Positions 32,921-42,018 are shown, numbered from the stretch's first letter. The stretch is 64,000 nucleotides of DNA from UMGS1649 sp045534225 (GCA_045534225.1 JAZSJJ010000011.1:180912-244911); one strand, 5' to 3'. Numbers and translations are program-made. Notes: a model not told the origin generated them from the sequence alone.

Positions 32921-35113
32921 TTATTGTACAATTTCATATATAGCTTTATACATTTTATTTTTGTGACCTTGTATCATCTCTTGTATTATTTCCACAACAC
33001 CTTCTACATCATCATTAAAATCTATTTCACCATTTTTTATATTCTTATTTTTTACAAGTAATGTTGCCGCTTGGTTTGCTATTACATCACACAAGTATTT
33101 TCTTTGTTCCTTACTAAACGTAGGGTTGTCAGGATCTTTATCGGTCATATCTCCCATCATAAATACATTTATTGGATTTGCATTGTTAATATATATATAT
33201 CTATCTGCCGGACTGTAATAAGATTGATATGCCATATCGCTAGCTTGTAATTTAATCCCAGCGATTAAACCTCCGCTTTGGTTTTTATGTTCTGCACTAT
33301 CTACTAAAGTTATTTTGGCATTAGTTTCTTCTGTTTCGCATATTGCAAACACTTCATAAACTTGTCCAAGTTCTCCACCTATTAAAGTAATATCTATTTT
33401 CGCGACATCACCATTTATTTTGTGCTCTTCTGTAAGTTCAATTTGTTCGTCAGTCTCTAATCCTTCTGCTTTTATGTATATAATACTTCCTATCGGTATT
33501 TTTTGTACATCAATGTATAAATTCAATACATGTGGTTTATTGTATATTAACGATACTTCATTTGGATAAAAATCCATACCAGTTTCTGGATAATGAACAT
33601 CTTCTTCTATAATTTCAACCGCCACAACCGTTTCACGTGAACCTAATGTAGCTTTAATATATTTGTCAGCCTCTGTATTCTCTTCTGCCTTTATCGTGAT
33701 GCTTTTAGCAACAACTCCATCTATAATGTCTGTCTCATTATACAATATTTGATTTGGCGAAACTTCCATATAGTCCTCTCCGTCGTGACTAATCTCTATT
33801 ATTTCACCTTGCTCTATTATATCTGGGTTTATCAACAATTTTAAATCATAAACTTTACCTTTCGTTATTGTTATTCCCGACCTCGCAAATTTAAACCCTT
33901 CAGCCGGCGGCTCCTTTCCAGTCATACTTCCGCCACCAATTACTTCTTTCATTTCTTCTTTCATGTACTTATTTAGTTTTTTTAATGCATCATTAAACTT
34001 TTTATTGTTTGTTATATCAGTAGTTGAAGTGTCTTTTCCATGCTGTTCTAATATTGTTCTAATATATGGCGTTATTATTTTATTTAGTTCACTGTAGAAT
34101 GGATTTTTAACATCAAAACCAGTTCTGTTATCTCTTACTATAGCATCTGGATCATCCAAATTTAAATGTTTATAACATATTTCATACAATCCTTCTATCA
34201 AAAGTACTCCTGAAATATATTGTGCAGATGGATGATTTTGAAAATCAAACATAGTGTTATCAAACACACTATAATCTTCGTTTATTACTAGTATATTAGT
34301 ACCCTCTAGCGGTTTGTTCTCATTTTTATACATTTTTAATATACATTTTAGTTTTTCGCCATCAAATGGCATTTCAAAATGTTCTTCTGCTATGAAATTC
34401 TTTTCATCAAATTGATATTTTTCTGACGACAACACTGTTTCTTTATTATCACAAATCAATACCACTTTTCTATTTTCTTGGTTCAACAGCCATCTAAAAT
34501 ATGGATACTTAGCAATTTTTTCCGCCAAAGTTTCCTTGTCTTTTTCCTTAAATTTCACTGTAGATGGTATTCCAAAAGTAATACGAGTCCCATTTCGAGA
34601 AATTTTTAATGCTTTTTTAAATTCAGCCACTTGTGTCTTTACAGGCGGAAATTTTATTATAGCTGTTAAATCTTCCTCCATATTATAAAGCAGCTTTGTT
34701 ATCTTATCGTCTTTAACAGACTCAATACACGCGGTTAATTTTTCTTTAGCAGCCGCCCTTAATACATCTGATGCACCTTGACCAAATATTCCTCTGGCAT
34801 GCAATTCTTTTCCGCCCGCATTATCACCACCATACTCACCGAATATTTTTTCCATAGTCTCTTTGCTCATACCCTCAGCATTATCTGTTACAGAAACAGA
34901 ATATCTACTAGTATCTCTTTTATCTTTTTTTACCTCTATATAAATAGGCGCTTCTTCTATTGTTTCCCCTTTACTTTCAAGTCGTCTGTAACTATCGTCT
35001 GAATTTGTTAATAATTCTGCTATATATCTTAATATATCATCACCCAAAGCGTCTTTTATATCTCTTCTTTTTTTTCTTACAGAATCTTTTACCTTTATTC
35101 CATCCTCACTCAT
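32921..35113 (-). CDS. GHKL (Hsp90-like) ATPase with C-terminal beta-rich domains
   Basis: A 730-residue protein. The N-terminal 220 residues are a GHKL ATPase: E33-LLTN37-SDD in motif N, DNAEGM (77-82) for adenine binding, and HARGIFGQGASD (about 106-116) as the lid loop. After a middle region (about 220-420) come two or three Ig-like beta segments (about 420-640) and a helical tail. It is not MutL or HtpG. It is the third gene of an operon behind a perfect promoter, next to a Sau3AI-type nuclease and C5 methylase. GHKL ATPases recur in methylase-linked defence systems, so a sensing or gating role is inferred. Confidence 0.82.
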   Translation of the reverse strand: MSEDGIKVKDSVRKKRRDIKDALGDDILRYIAELLTNSDDSYRRLESKGETIEEAPIYIEVKKDKRDTSRYSVSVTDNAEGMSKETMEKIFGEYGGDNAGGKELHARGIFGQGASDVLRAAAKEKLTACIESVKDDKITKLLYNMEEDLTAIIKFPPVKTQVAEFKKALKISRNGTRITFGIPSTVKFKEKDKETLAEKIAKYPYFRWLLNQENRKVVLICDNKETVLSSEKYQFDEKNFIAEEHFEMPFDGEKLKCILKMYKNENKPLEGTNILVINEDYSVFDNTMFDFQNHPSAQYISGVLLIEGLYEICYKHLNLDDPDAIVRDNRTGFDVKNPFYSELNKIITPYIRTILEQHGKDTSTTDITNNKKFNDALKKLNKYMKEEMKEVIGGGSMTGKEPPAEGFKFARSGITITKGKVYDLKLLINPDIIEQGEIIEISHDGEDYMEVSPNQILYNETDIIDGVVAKSITIKAEENTEADKYIKATLGSRETVVAVEIIEEDVHYPETGMDFYPNEVSLIYNKPHVLNLYIDVQKIPIGSIIYIKAEGLETDEQIELTEEHKINGDVAKIDITLIGGELGQVYEVFAICETEETNAKITLVDSAEHKNQSGGLIAGIKLQASDMAYQSYYSPADRYIYINNANPINVFMMGDMTDKDPDNPTFSKEQRKYLCDVIANQAATLLVKNKNIKNGEIDFNDDVEGVVEIIQEMIQGHKNKMYKAIYEIVQ

Positions 35114-35131
35114 AATACTTCCTCCTCAAAA

Positions 35132-35761
35132 TCACAACATTTTTAATATTTTCTCAACATATTCAGCAAATTCTTTATCATTCATATTCTTTGCATATTC
35201 TAACATGTTGTTAAGATTATCTTTTGTCTTTTTTATTTGAGTATAAGGAGTAATCCCAAAAAATCTCCACATTTTCATCAAATCTATTTTTCCAGTCATT
35301 TCATACTCTTTATATCCCTGATTTTCTTTAAACCCTACATAATCCTTATCAAACCCTTTTTTGTGCATATCAACAGGAGGTGCTTTTATAGTACTATCTG
35401 ATATGCCATTTTTAATTATAGATTCAACGTTTTGTGCAACAGCTCTACCGACTGACGTTATTTTAAATCCGCTCTTCATCGTTCCAGCTATATATGGCTT
35501 CCCATTTGGTACGTACTTTAAATGCATATATGTTCTATTCAATCTATCTATAGATGGGAATTCCTTAAATTCTTCATCACACCAAAACGTATCCGGAAAC
35601 ATCTTAAATGTTGCAATACAAATATAATTAAACGTAAGTGGCACATTTTGTTTTTCAAGCACACTCGCTACATAGATCATTAACTTTTCATTACTCGTTA
35701 CATCCTTATATTTAGAATATTCAATTGGTTTTAACTTGTTTATTATTTCTCTATAACTCAT
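35132..35761 (-). CDS. Hypothetical protein, possible winged-helix
   Basis: A 209-residue protein in the GHKL operon. Residues about 25-115 read as a helix-strand pattern (PLTFNYICIATFKMFPDTF, SIDRLNRTYMHL, GFKITSVGRAVAQ) typical of winged-helix DNA-binding domains. The C-terminal half is basic and helical and ends in NMNDKEFAEYVEKILKML. No catalytic motif was seen. The gene sits 9 bp after the 70-residue gene and 18 bp before the GHKL gene, so the three act together. The fold call is an inference. Confidence 0.68.
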   Translation of the reverse strand: MSYREIINKLKPIEYSKYKDVTSNEKLMIYVASVLEKQNVPLTFNYICIATFKMFPDTFWCDEEFKEFPSIDRLNRTYMHLKYVPNGKPYIAGTMKSGFKITSVGRAVAQNVESIIKNGISDSTIKAPPVDMHKKGFDKDYVGFKENQGYKEYEMTGKIDLMKMWRFFGITPYTQIKKTKDNLNNMLEYAKNMNDKEFAEYVEKILKML

Positions 35762-35770
35762 ATTTACCTC

Positions 35771-35983
35771 CTACAACTTAAATCTTTCTTTATTAGTATG
35801 CACAAACTTGTTTTTCACCTCTTTCAATTGAAGTTCGATAACGCCAAAAATCTTTTTGATTTCATCTTCTGTATAGGTATAATTATTAGTATTAGAACAA
35901 TTACCCAACAATCTTATTTGCTCTAATATGTTGTTAGTACGCTTTTCAGCGATTCTTACAAAACGTTCTCTTTTTTCATCCAT
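35771..35983 (-). CDS. Small conserved protein, possible regulator of restriction block
   Basis: A 70-residue protein opening with RERFVRIAEKRTNNILEQIRLLGNCSNTNNYTYTEDEIKKIF. This RFV-x-x-AEKR and LGNCSN-x-x-NY-x-Y pattern resembles small proteins found next to restriction and plasmid genes; the function is not known to me. It is first in the operon and its promoter faces a 29-bp palindrome, which would fit an autoregulator, although no clear helix-turn-helix is visible. Confidence 0.68.
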   Translation of the reverse strand: MDEKRERFVRIAEKRTNNILEQIRLLGNCSNTNNYTYTEDEIKKIFGVIELQLKEVKNKFVHTNKERFKL

Positions 35984-36001
35984 TTTTCATCACCAATTAT
36001 A

Positions 36002-36030
36002 ATTATAACATAGTTTTGCTTACTTGTCAA
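36002..36030 (-). promoter_or_regulatory. Perfect consensus promoter of the GHKL operon
   Basis: TTGACA (36030-36025) and TATAAT (36007-36002) with a 17-bp spacer, 18 bp upstream of the first start codon. Confidence 0.88.
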
Positions 36031-36042
36031 TATTTAGACTCT

Positions 36043-36071
36043 ATGTACTACATTTTGAAAATGTAGTACAT
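36043..36071. repeat. 29-bp perfect palindrome between divergent promoters
   Basis: Arms of 14 bp (ATGTACTACATTTT at 36043-36056 and its complement at 36058-36071) flank one central G. It lies 12 bp upstream of the leftward -35 and 45 bp upstream of the rightward -35. The single-base centre favours a protein-bound operator over an RNA hairpin. Confidence 0.8.
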
Positions 36072-36116
36072 ATTTTGATAATTTATCCAATTCTATATTT
36101 CGACATAATTTCTAAT

Positions 36117-36145
36117 TTGCGTTTATATTATTCCAGTGATATAAT
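36117..36145 (+). promoter_or_regulatory. Promoter of the Sau3AI-like endonuclease gene
   Basis: TTGCGT (36117-36122) and TATAAT (36140-36145) with a 17-bp spacer, 20 bp upstream of the start codon. Confidence 0.75.
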
Positions 36146-36165
36146 AGCTTTGTTAGGAGGCTATA

Positions 36166-37551
36166 ATGATAGAATTACCATATGATAAATATTCAAAAGA
36201 ATCTATACTTGATTACGCAGAAAAACTTGTAGATAAAACTTTTAAGGATGTATTAGATTCTTACCCATTAATTACAGATGAATTAAAAGAAACTTTATAT
36301 AAACAATTTAATAGTTCTTCTTCAAAAGGTTCTTTAGGAAATCTTTTAGAGGAATACTACTTTTATTATCCACCAACTTCAAAACCAGTAGCAGATTTTG
36401 AAGAAGCTGGTATTGAGCTTAAGGTTACTCCTTACTTAATTAATAAGAAGGGAGAGCTTCGCGCTAAAGAACGTCTAGTTTTAACAATGATAGACTTTAT
36501 GGAAGATTACAAATGTCCATTTGAAGAAAGTCATTTATACCAAAAGTGTGCACTTATGCTAATAATTAACTATCTATATTCACAGGACACAGAACGCATA
36601 AACTTCCCTATTAAGTATGTTAATTTATTTAGTTTTCCAGAAGCAGACTTGGAAATTATTAAACAAGACTATAATGTTATTATAAATAAAATTAAAGCTG
36701 GTAAAGCTCACGAAATATCCGAAGGAGATACAAACTACTTAGGTGCTTGTCCAAAAGGAGCTAATAAAGATTCTGTTAGAAAACAACCTTTTAGTAACGA
36801 ATTAGCAATGCAAAGAGCTTTTTGTTTGAAAAACTCATATATGACTTATGTATTAAATAACTATATAGCTAGTTCATGTAGTTCAGAATCACTTATTAAA
36901 GATGCTTCTGTGCTTAAAACCGCTACATTAGAAGAATATATATTGTCTAAGCTTTCTAGATATTACGGTAAAGATATCCTATACCTAAAAGATTTATTTG
37001 GCATTCCTTATTCAACTTCTCATAAAGCTTTTACATATTATCTTGCAAAAAACATGTTAGAAGTTGTTAACGATAGAATTGAAGAATTTGAAAAAGCAAA
37101 TATAAAAATAAAAGCTATTAGAGTAAACAAAAACAATATGCCTAAAGAAGCTATGTCTTTCCCATCTTTCAAATATACAGAGATTATTAACGAAGAATGG
37201 GAAACATCAGAATTATATACAACATTTTCAGAAACAAAATATTTGTTTATGATTTACGAAATACAAGAAGACGAATCATTGACGTTCAAAAAAGCTATGT
37301 TCTGGAATGTTCCAACCAAAGATTTAAACACTGAAATTAAAAAGGTTTGGGAAGAAACTGTAGCAAGAATTAAATTTGGCGAATATGAACATTTGCCAAA
37401 AGCTATAGAAAGTCCTATTCTTCATGTTAGACCTCACGCTGCAAACGCCGATGATACATATCCTACTCCAGATGGCGGAAATGCTGTAAAAAAATGTTTT
37501 TGGCTAAACAGAGAATACATTAAAAAACAAATTATTAAAAGCGAAGACTAA
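36166..37551 (+). CDS. Sau3AI/MutH-type restriction endonuclease
   Basis: A 461-residue protein whose N-terminal domain matches the MutH/Sau3AI nuclease: GSLGNLLEEYYF with E62, then D77-x6-E84-L-K86 in ADFEEAGIELKVTP, the full catalytic set, and a following basic RAKERLVLTM. The second half (about 230-450) repeats the fold in degenerate form, as in Sau3AI, and may bind a second site. MutH/Sau3AI enzymes recognise GATC, so GATC or a close variant is expected. The convergent C5 methylase, whose end overlaps by 4 bp, is the likely partner. TTAGGAGG precedes the ATG. Confidence 0.9.
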   Translation: MIELPYDKYSKESILDYAEKLVDKTFKDVLDSYPLITDELKETLYKQFNSSSSKGSLGNLLEEYYFYYPPTSKPVADFEEAGIELKVTPYLINKKGELRAKERLVLTMIDFMEDYKCPFEESHLYQKCALMLIINYLYSQDTERINFPIKYVNLFSFPEADLEIIKQDYNVIINKIKAGKAHEISEGDTNYLGACPKGANKDSVRKQPFSNELAMQRAFCLKNSYMTYVLNNYIASSCSSESLIKDASVLKTATLEEYILSKLSRYYGKDILYLKDLFGIPYSTSHKAFTYYLAKNMLEVVNDRIEEFEKANIKIKAIRVNKNNMPKEAMSFPSFKYTEIINEEWETSELYTTFSETKYLFMIYEIQEDESLTFKKAMFWNVPTKDLNTEIKKVWEETVARIKFGEYEHLPKAIESPILHVRPHAANADDTYPTPDGGNAVKKCFWLNREYIKKQIIKSED

Positions 37552-37564
37552 TTGTCTTCGCTTT
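37538..37564. terminator. Bidirectional hairpin at the convergent nuclease/methylase ends
   Basis: An 11-bp perfect stem (37538-37548 with 37554-37564) spans the overlapping stop codons of the two genes and has A and T runs on both sides. Confidence 0.75.
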
Positions 37565-38075
37565 CAAATATTTCATTTAATGTTAATCCCATTTTTTCTA
37601 TAAGTCCTACTACTAAAGCATTGCCCATACAGAAATACCTAAAGTTTTGTGGCATTCCTGTATTAGTCCAATCGTCCGGAAATCCATTTATTCTTTCAGT
37701 TTCCATCGGAGTTAATATCCTAAATGCATTGTTCGTTGGATCTTGTATTACATGTGTACTTCTATTTAGACTTCCTTCACTTGTTAGCATTGTTCTAGCC
37801 GGTTTATCCAACGGGTCCGGAAACGCTATCGCGCCTTCTCTAAAATGATACTCAAAAGGTGTTCCTGCTTTTCTTAATATATCCTTTGCACCTTTTAGAT
37901 AATTCCATTTTTCAAGATTATCTCCTAGGAAGAATTTATCTTCTACTTCTTCTTTTTCAAGAATTTCTTTTAATGTCGTAGGAAGCTTTTCTACAGGAGT
38001 TACTTCTTCAGTATATATTTTACCGTTTCTCATTACTCCTGCGTTCTTAAAGTCCATTTTGAAGTTATCTGACAC
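37548..38075 (-). CDS. C5 cytosine methyltransferase, C-terminal half (frameshifted gene)
   Basis: This 175-residue frame from a GTG carries the C-terminal methylase region: a variable target-recognition part, then DKPARTMLTSEG (motif IX), ILTPMETERINGFPDDW, and motif X FCMGNALVVGLIEKM. The frame is open upstream to about 38160, reading GFFIKQFDINPLVNGKEIDF, and so joins the N-terminal half after a one-base shift in an A5/T5 tract at 38159-38163. The GTG is therefore probably internal and the real protein about 400 residues. Confidence 0.72.
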   Translation of the reverse strand: MSDNFKMDFKNAGVMRNGKIYTEEVTPVEKLPTTLKEILEKEEVEDKFFLGDNLEKWNYLKGAKDILRKAGTPFEYHFREGAIAFPDPLDKPARTMLTSEGSLNRSTHVIQDPTNNAFRILTPMETERINGFPDDWTNTGMPQNFRYFCMGNALVVGLIEKMGLTLNEIFESEDN

Positions 38076-38133
38076 ATCATATATATCTTCATACTTAAAA
38101 TCTATTTCCTTACCGTTTACTAGTGGATTTATA

Positions 38134-38751
38134 TCAAACTGTTTTATAAAGAATCCGATTTTTATGTATTATATTTTCTAGTTGTTCATTCTCTATTTTT
38201 TCGTAATAATTAGTATTGTTCTTGCATGCAAATATAAATGTTCTTCTTCTTCTTTGTGCAAATCCATATTCTGCTGCATTTATTACTCTCCACTCTACTG
38301 TATAACCTAAATCATTAAAACAAGCTAGTATTACTCCAAAATCTCTTCCACGTTGATTAGCCGGAGATTTTAATAATCTGTCTACGTTTTCTAATAATAT
38401 AAATTTAGGTTGTTTTACTTCAAGTATATCTCTTATTTGCCACCAAAGAACACCTTTTTTGCCTTCCATTCCTTTTGCTCCAGTTCTAGCAACAGAATAG
38501 TCTTGACAAGGGAACCCACCAACTAATAAATTATGATCTGGTATTTCAGCCTTATTTACTGTGGCAATATCCTCATTTATATAATTCTCATTTTCACCAA
38601 AATGACTAACATAACAATCATATGCATATTGTGATTTTTTCCCAGGTTCCCATTGGTTAGCCCACACAGTATCCCAGTTTTCATCGGCTCTTTCTAAACC
38701 AATTCTAAAACCACCTACGCCTGCAAATAATTCGCAAACTGTCTTTTTCAT
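38134..38751 (-). CDS. C5 cytosine methyltransferase, N-terminal half (frameshifted gene)
   Basis: This 205-residue part has motif I ELFAGVGGFRIGLE, the catalytic P81-C82-Q83 in GGFPCQDYS, motif VI E121-N122-V123 and motif VIII QRRRR (166-170). It therefore holds the SAM-binding and catalytic half of a m5C DNA methyltransferase, probably acting on the cytosine of GATC in partnership with the Sau3AI-like nuclease. The frame stops at 38134 after NRILYKTV, and the remaining motifs continue in another frame. The split is a single indel in an A run. It has its own promoter at 38777-38805. Confidence 0.85.
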   Translation of the reverse strand: MKKTVCELFAGVGGFRIGLERADENWDTVWANQWEPGKKSQYAYDCYVSHFGENENYINEDIATVNKAEIPDHNLLVGGFPCQDYSVARTGAKGMEGKKGVLWWQIRDILEVKQPKFILLENVDRLLKSPANQRGRDFGVILACFNDLGYTVEWRVINAAEYGFAQRRRRTFIFACKNNTNYYEKIENEQLENIIHKNRILYKTV

Positions 38752-38776
38752 ATTGTAACCTCTCTTTTATATGTGT

Positions 38777-38805
38777 ATTATACACTTTTCCAATCAATAA
38801 AGCAA
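38777..38805 (-). promoter_or_regulatory. Promoter of the C5 methyltransferase gene
   Basis: TTGCTT (38805-38800) and TATAAT (38782-38777) with a 17-bp spacer, 25 bp before the start, so the methylase is transcribed independently of the SNF2 gene. Confidence 0.75.
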
Positions 38806-38873
38806 GATCGGAGTATATAAATTATATAACTTTTCAGGGCAAAGATCAAGCTTTGAGATTAAAATATTATATT

Positions 38874-41588
38874 TTACTTCCCTTGCTTCTCCTTAATTCT
38901 CTTAGCCTCATCCTTGATGATGTTGCCAAGTGCTGCTTCTTCTATTTCTAGAGTTTGTTCAGCAGCTGCAGATTTATCTGCAAATGTATCGAATATCTTT
39001 TGTTTTTCTTCTAGTAAGTCTATTATTCTTTCATCTATTGTTTCATCACAAAGTAGTCTATGTACAAGTACATTTCTAGCTTGTCCCATTCTGTATGCTC
39101 TAGATATTGCTTGGTTTTCTGTTGATGGTTTAAGTTGTGGTTCACATAGAATTACTACACTTGCTGATTGTATGTTTAATCCTGTTCCTCCTGCTATTAT
39201 TTGCGCTATTATTACACTTCCTGCAGGTGCTTTGTCTAGGTTGTCTATTATTTCTTGTCTTTTAGCTGAATCTATTGCTCCTGTTATTACTCCTACGCAT
39301 TCTTTTTCTAATAGCTTAGCTATTTTTTCTATTGTATCTAAGAAGAATGAGAATATTATTATCTTTCTATCTTCATCTTTTGCTTGTTCTACTAGTTCTA
39401 ATAATCTTGTTGCTTTAGATGATTGTGTTAGGTCGTCTATATGCCAAGATAATCTTCTTGCATCTGGATATGATCCATTTAGTATAGTATCCTCATATAC
39501 CTTTTCTTCGTATGGTGTCATCGTACACCAATCTTTGTACTCAGTTAACTCTGGTAATTCTGTTAATACATCTTCTCTTTTTCTTCTATAATATACCGGT
39601 GCTACTTTTTCTCTAAACTTAATTGCAGTAGACAAGTATCCTATTCTTGCAACTTGTGAGTAAACTTCATGATTTAGTATTCCTATTAATCCTATCATCT
39701 CATCTACTCTATTTTCTAATGCAGTTCCTGTCATAAACAACATTCTTTCTGCATGGTTACTTAATCTTATTGTGTTAACTGTTCTTTGTGCTTCTGGATT
39801 TTTAATATAATGTGCTTCATCTACTACTAGCATAGAATATTTATATCCTTCCTCTAGCACAATGTTATCTGTTGTTTCAAATGTTGTTACAGCTACTCCA
39901 CCATTTTCAACCCATTTGCTAAGGCCTGTTTTTATACTACTTCCATGTATCTTTATTGGTTCTAGATTACTATGTTTCTTTATCTCTCTACACCAGTTGA
40001 CAACAACACTGGCTGGGCATACTACAAGGAAGTGTGTTGCCCCTGTATTTCTTAACGATACCATAGATGCTATAGCTTGAACCGTCTTTCCTAGGCCCAT
40101 TTCGTCTCCTAGAAGCACTTTCTTTTGATGTAGGATATATTTCGCACCTATTTCTTGGTAATGTCTTAAAGTACAATTTAGGCCGTCTAGGTACAATGGT
40201 TCTTCTTGTATTGCTTTTGCTAATTCTGCTGGTAATCCGTAGTAATAATCCTCATTACCAAGTACATTAGGACATAGTTCTTCAATTACGCTATAATATG
40301 CCGCTGTATCTTTTGCAAAGTCTATCCAAGTTTCAAATTTACTCTTTCTTCCTGCATCTTCGTACTGCTGTAATAATTCTTTTGCTCTTGTACAGAATCC
40401 TTCTTCTTTTATATTTTTCTTTAACCAACTGTATTTTGTAACACTATCCGTCTTTTCTTCTTTTGTACTAAAGTAATATTTTATTCCATTTGCTAGTTCG
40501 TTAAATAGCTGGAAGTTCTCATCTATTTTAACCGTTACTTCTTCATCTAGTTTAAATTTCTCATCTAATATTTTCTTTTTCTCTTTATACTTGTATATAG
40601 CATAAACAACTTGCGTAGTATAGAATGTTTTCTTATCTGTAGTTAGCTTAATCTTCATGTTTTGTCTTGTATCTTTTACTATTCTGTCACAAATTGCTTC
40701 TATTTGATACGCACCTTTTTCTCCTATACCAGGCATTTGTACTAGATATCTATGTGTACAATCATATACATTAGCTATACTTGTGTATCCATAGTCTTTT
40801 AAGGCTTGTATCTTTATTCCGCTTTTATCTCTATTTAATTCTTCAAGAGGCAAACTTTTTAATACATCTTTAACTTCTTGTTCCATTAGCTCATCTATTG
40901 CTTTCTTTACTTCATCTTTTGCTCTTAAAAAGTCTTCTTCCATTCTCTTTAGATCACTTACAAAGTATCCATATTCATCCTTTAAGCGTTCTATACAACT
41001 TACCTTTTTACCAACATCTGTTATGAACGGCTTTATTACAAACAATATCTTTTGGTATTCTTCTTCATTATCCATCACATCTGCTAACACTTCAGATTTA
41101 GCAGTAGCCATTAGATTATTTAATCTCGTAACAGCATTTAATGAGTCTGTATAAAACTGTTCATTTTCTGGATATTTTAGTCTATCATAGGCCTGTTTTG
41201 CATATTCTTTTCTTGTTTTGTTAGCAAACATCCAACTAAATACATTTTTACACTTACCTAAAGATTTAATATTGTCTTTTATATATTCATTGTTTCCTAC
41301 ATACAGTCCCATACAATATTCTAAAAGCTTTTTACTTTCAAAATAGCTGTAGATTGCTACCATTAAGTCATATGTTTCGTTATAGTCTACATCTGTTACT
41401 TTTCCCAAATCTAAATCTGCTGTTAGTTTGTTTTGAAAAAAGCCTACATTTAGCATTGTCTCTGCTTTAGTTAGCATGTCTGTTTTGTATTTTTCTACAA
41501 TACTTTCTACCTTTTGTAGTTCTAATAATATGTTATTAAACTTTTTTATTGTTTTTCTTGCATCCTTAAAAGAATATTTTTCTGCCAT
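38874..41588 (-). CDS. SNF2-family helicase/translocase
   Basis: A 904-residue protein. Residues about 1-440 are mostly helical, with a helix-hairpin-helix-like VQMPGIGEKGAYQIEAI near residue 290. The C-terminal half is a SNF2 ATPase: GDEMGLGKTVQA (about 491-502), VVCPASVVVNWCREI, DEAHYIKN (about 590), and IAGGTGLNIQSASVVI and QAISRAYRMGQ in the second lobe. It is a DNA translocase without a recognised nuclease. Directly upstream of the methylase and facing the nuclease and GHKL genes, it may be the motor of a composite restriction system, although a stand-alone role is possible. Confidence 0.87.
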   Translation of the reverse strand: MAEKYSFKDARKTIKKFNNILLELQKVESIVEKYKTDMLTKAETMLNVGFFQNKLTADLDLGKVTDVDYNETYDLMVAIYSYFESKKLLEYCMGLYVGNNEYIKDNIKSLGKCKNVFSWMFANKTRKEYAKQAYDRLKYPENEQFYTDSLNAVTRLNNLMATAKSEVLADVMDNEEEYQKILFVIKPFITDVGKKVSCIERLKDEYGYFVSDLKRMEEDFLRAKDEVKKAIDELMEQEVKDVLKSLPLEELNRDKSGIKIQALKDYGYTSIANVYDCTHRYLVQMPGIGEKGAYQIEAICDRIVKDTRQNMKIKLTTDKKTFYTTQVVYAIYKYKEKKKILDEKFKLDEEVTVKIDENFQLFNELANGIKYYFSTKEEKTDSVTKYSWLKKNIKEEGFCTRAKELLQQYEDAGRKSKFETWIDFAKDTAAYYSVIEELCPNVLGNEDYYYGLPAELAKAIQEEPLYLDGLNCTLRHYQEIGAKYILHQKKVLLGDEMGLGKTVQAIASMVSLRNTGATHFLVVCPASVVVNWCREIKKHSNLEPIKIHGSSIKTGLSKWVENGGVAVTTFETTDNIVLEEGYKYSMLVVDEAHYIKNPEAQRTVNTIRLSNHAERMLFMTGTALENRVDEMIGLIGILNHEVYSQVARIGYLSTAIKFREKVAPVYYRRKREDVLTELPELTEYKDWCTMTPYEEKVYEDTILNGSYPDARRLSWHIDDLTQSSKATRLLELVEQAKDEDRKIIIFSFFLDTIEKIAKLLEKECVGVITGAIDSAKRQEIIDNLDKAPAGSVIIAQIIAGGTGLNIQSASVVILCEPQLKPSTENQAISRAYRMGQARNVLVHRLLCDETIDERIIDLLEEKQKIFDTFADKSAAAEQTLEIEEAALGNIIKDEAKRIKEKQGK

Positions 41589-41683
41589 ATATTTTTTCCC
41601 CTTTGTTTTAATGAAATTATATCATATATTTTGTTTTATCTATACATATGATATAATCTTTCTAAATTAAAGGAGATGTTTAT

Positions 41684-41860
41684 ATGATTTGGACTCTAAT
41701 AATCCTTGTTGCTATATTTGTTTTACCTACTATATTAGGTATAGCACTAGGCGTAAAATCTCACGAGATTGCAAACGATGAAGAATCTGGTGTAGACTGG
41801 TGGACATTAGGTGCACTTGCAGATATGCACAATAAATATGAAGATAGTAAAAGAAAATAA
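41684..41860 (+). CDS. Small membrane protein, 58 residues
   Basis: The ATG at 41684 follows AAAGGAGATG. The product has one membrane segment (about residues 3-24) and a short acidic, soluble tail with DDW-like aromatic residues (SGVDWWTLGALADMHNKYED). It is followed after 17 bp by a second tiny membrane peptide. No family was recognised; strong site spacing and tandem layout support it being real. Confidence 0.65.
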   Translation: MIWTLIILVAIFVLPTILGIALGVKSHEIANDEESGVDWWTLGALADMHNKYEDSKRK

Positions 41861-41877
41861 TATGTAAGGAGAAAATT

Positions 41878-41967
41878 ATGCTTTTAATGATTTCTATAAC
41901 AACAGTTGCGCTTATAGTATTAGCAGTAGTTGTTGCTAGCGCTGATTCTAAAGATGATAATAAATAG
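41878..41967 (+). CDS. Tiny membrane peptide, 29 residues
   Basis: The ATG at 41878 follows TAAGGAGAAAATT. The 29-residue peptide is almost entirely one membrane helix (LLMISITTVALIVLAVVVA) with an acidic/basic tail (DSKDDNK). The size resembles one-helix regulatory or toxin-like peptides, but nothing ties it to either. Probably cotranscribed with the 58-residue gene. Confidence 0.55.
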   Translation: MLLMISITTVALIVLAVVVASADSKDDNK

Positions 41968-41991
41968 ATTTTGATTTAATATATACAGGAA

Positions 41992-42018
41992 AAGGCACCC
42001 CATAAGTAGGGGTGCCTT
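41992..42018 (-). terminator. Terminator of the 229-residue gene
   Basis: A perfect 10-bp GC-rich stem (41992-42001 with 42009-42018). The T run lies on the minus-strand side, so it mainly ends the gene at 42056, and it may also stop the two small plus-strand genes. Confidence 0.75.
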
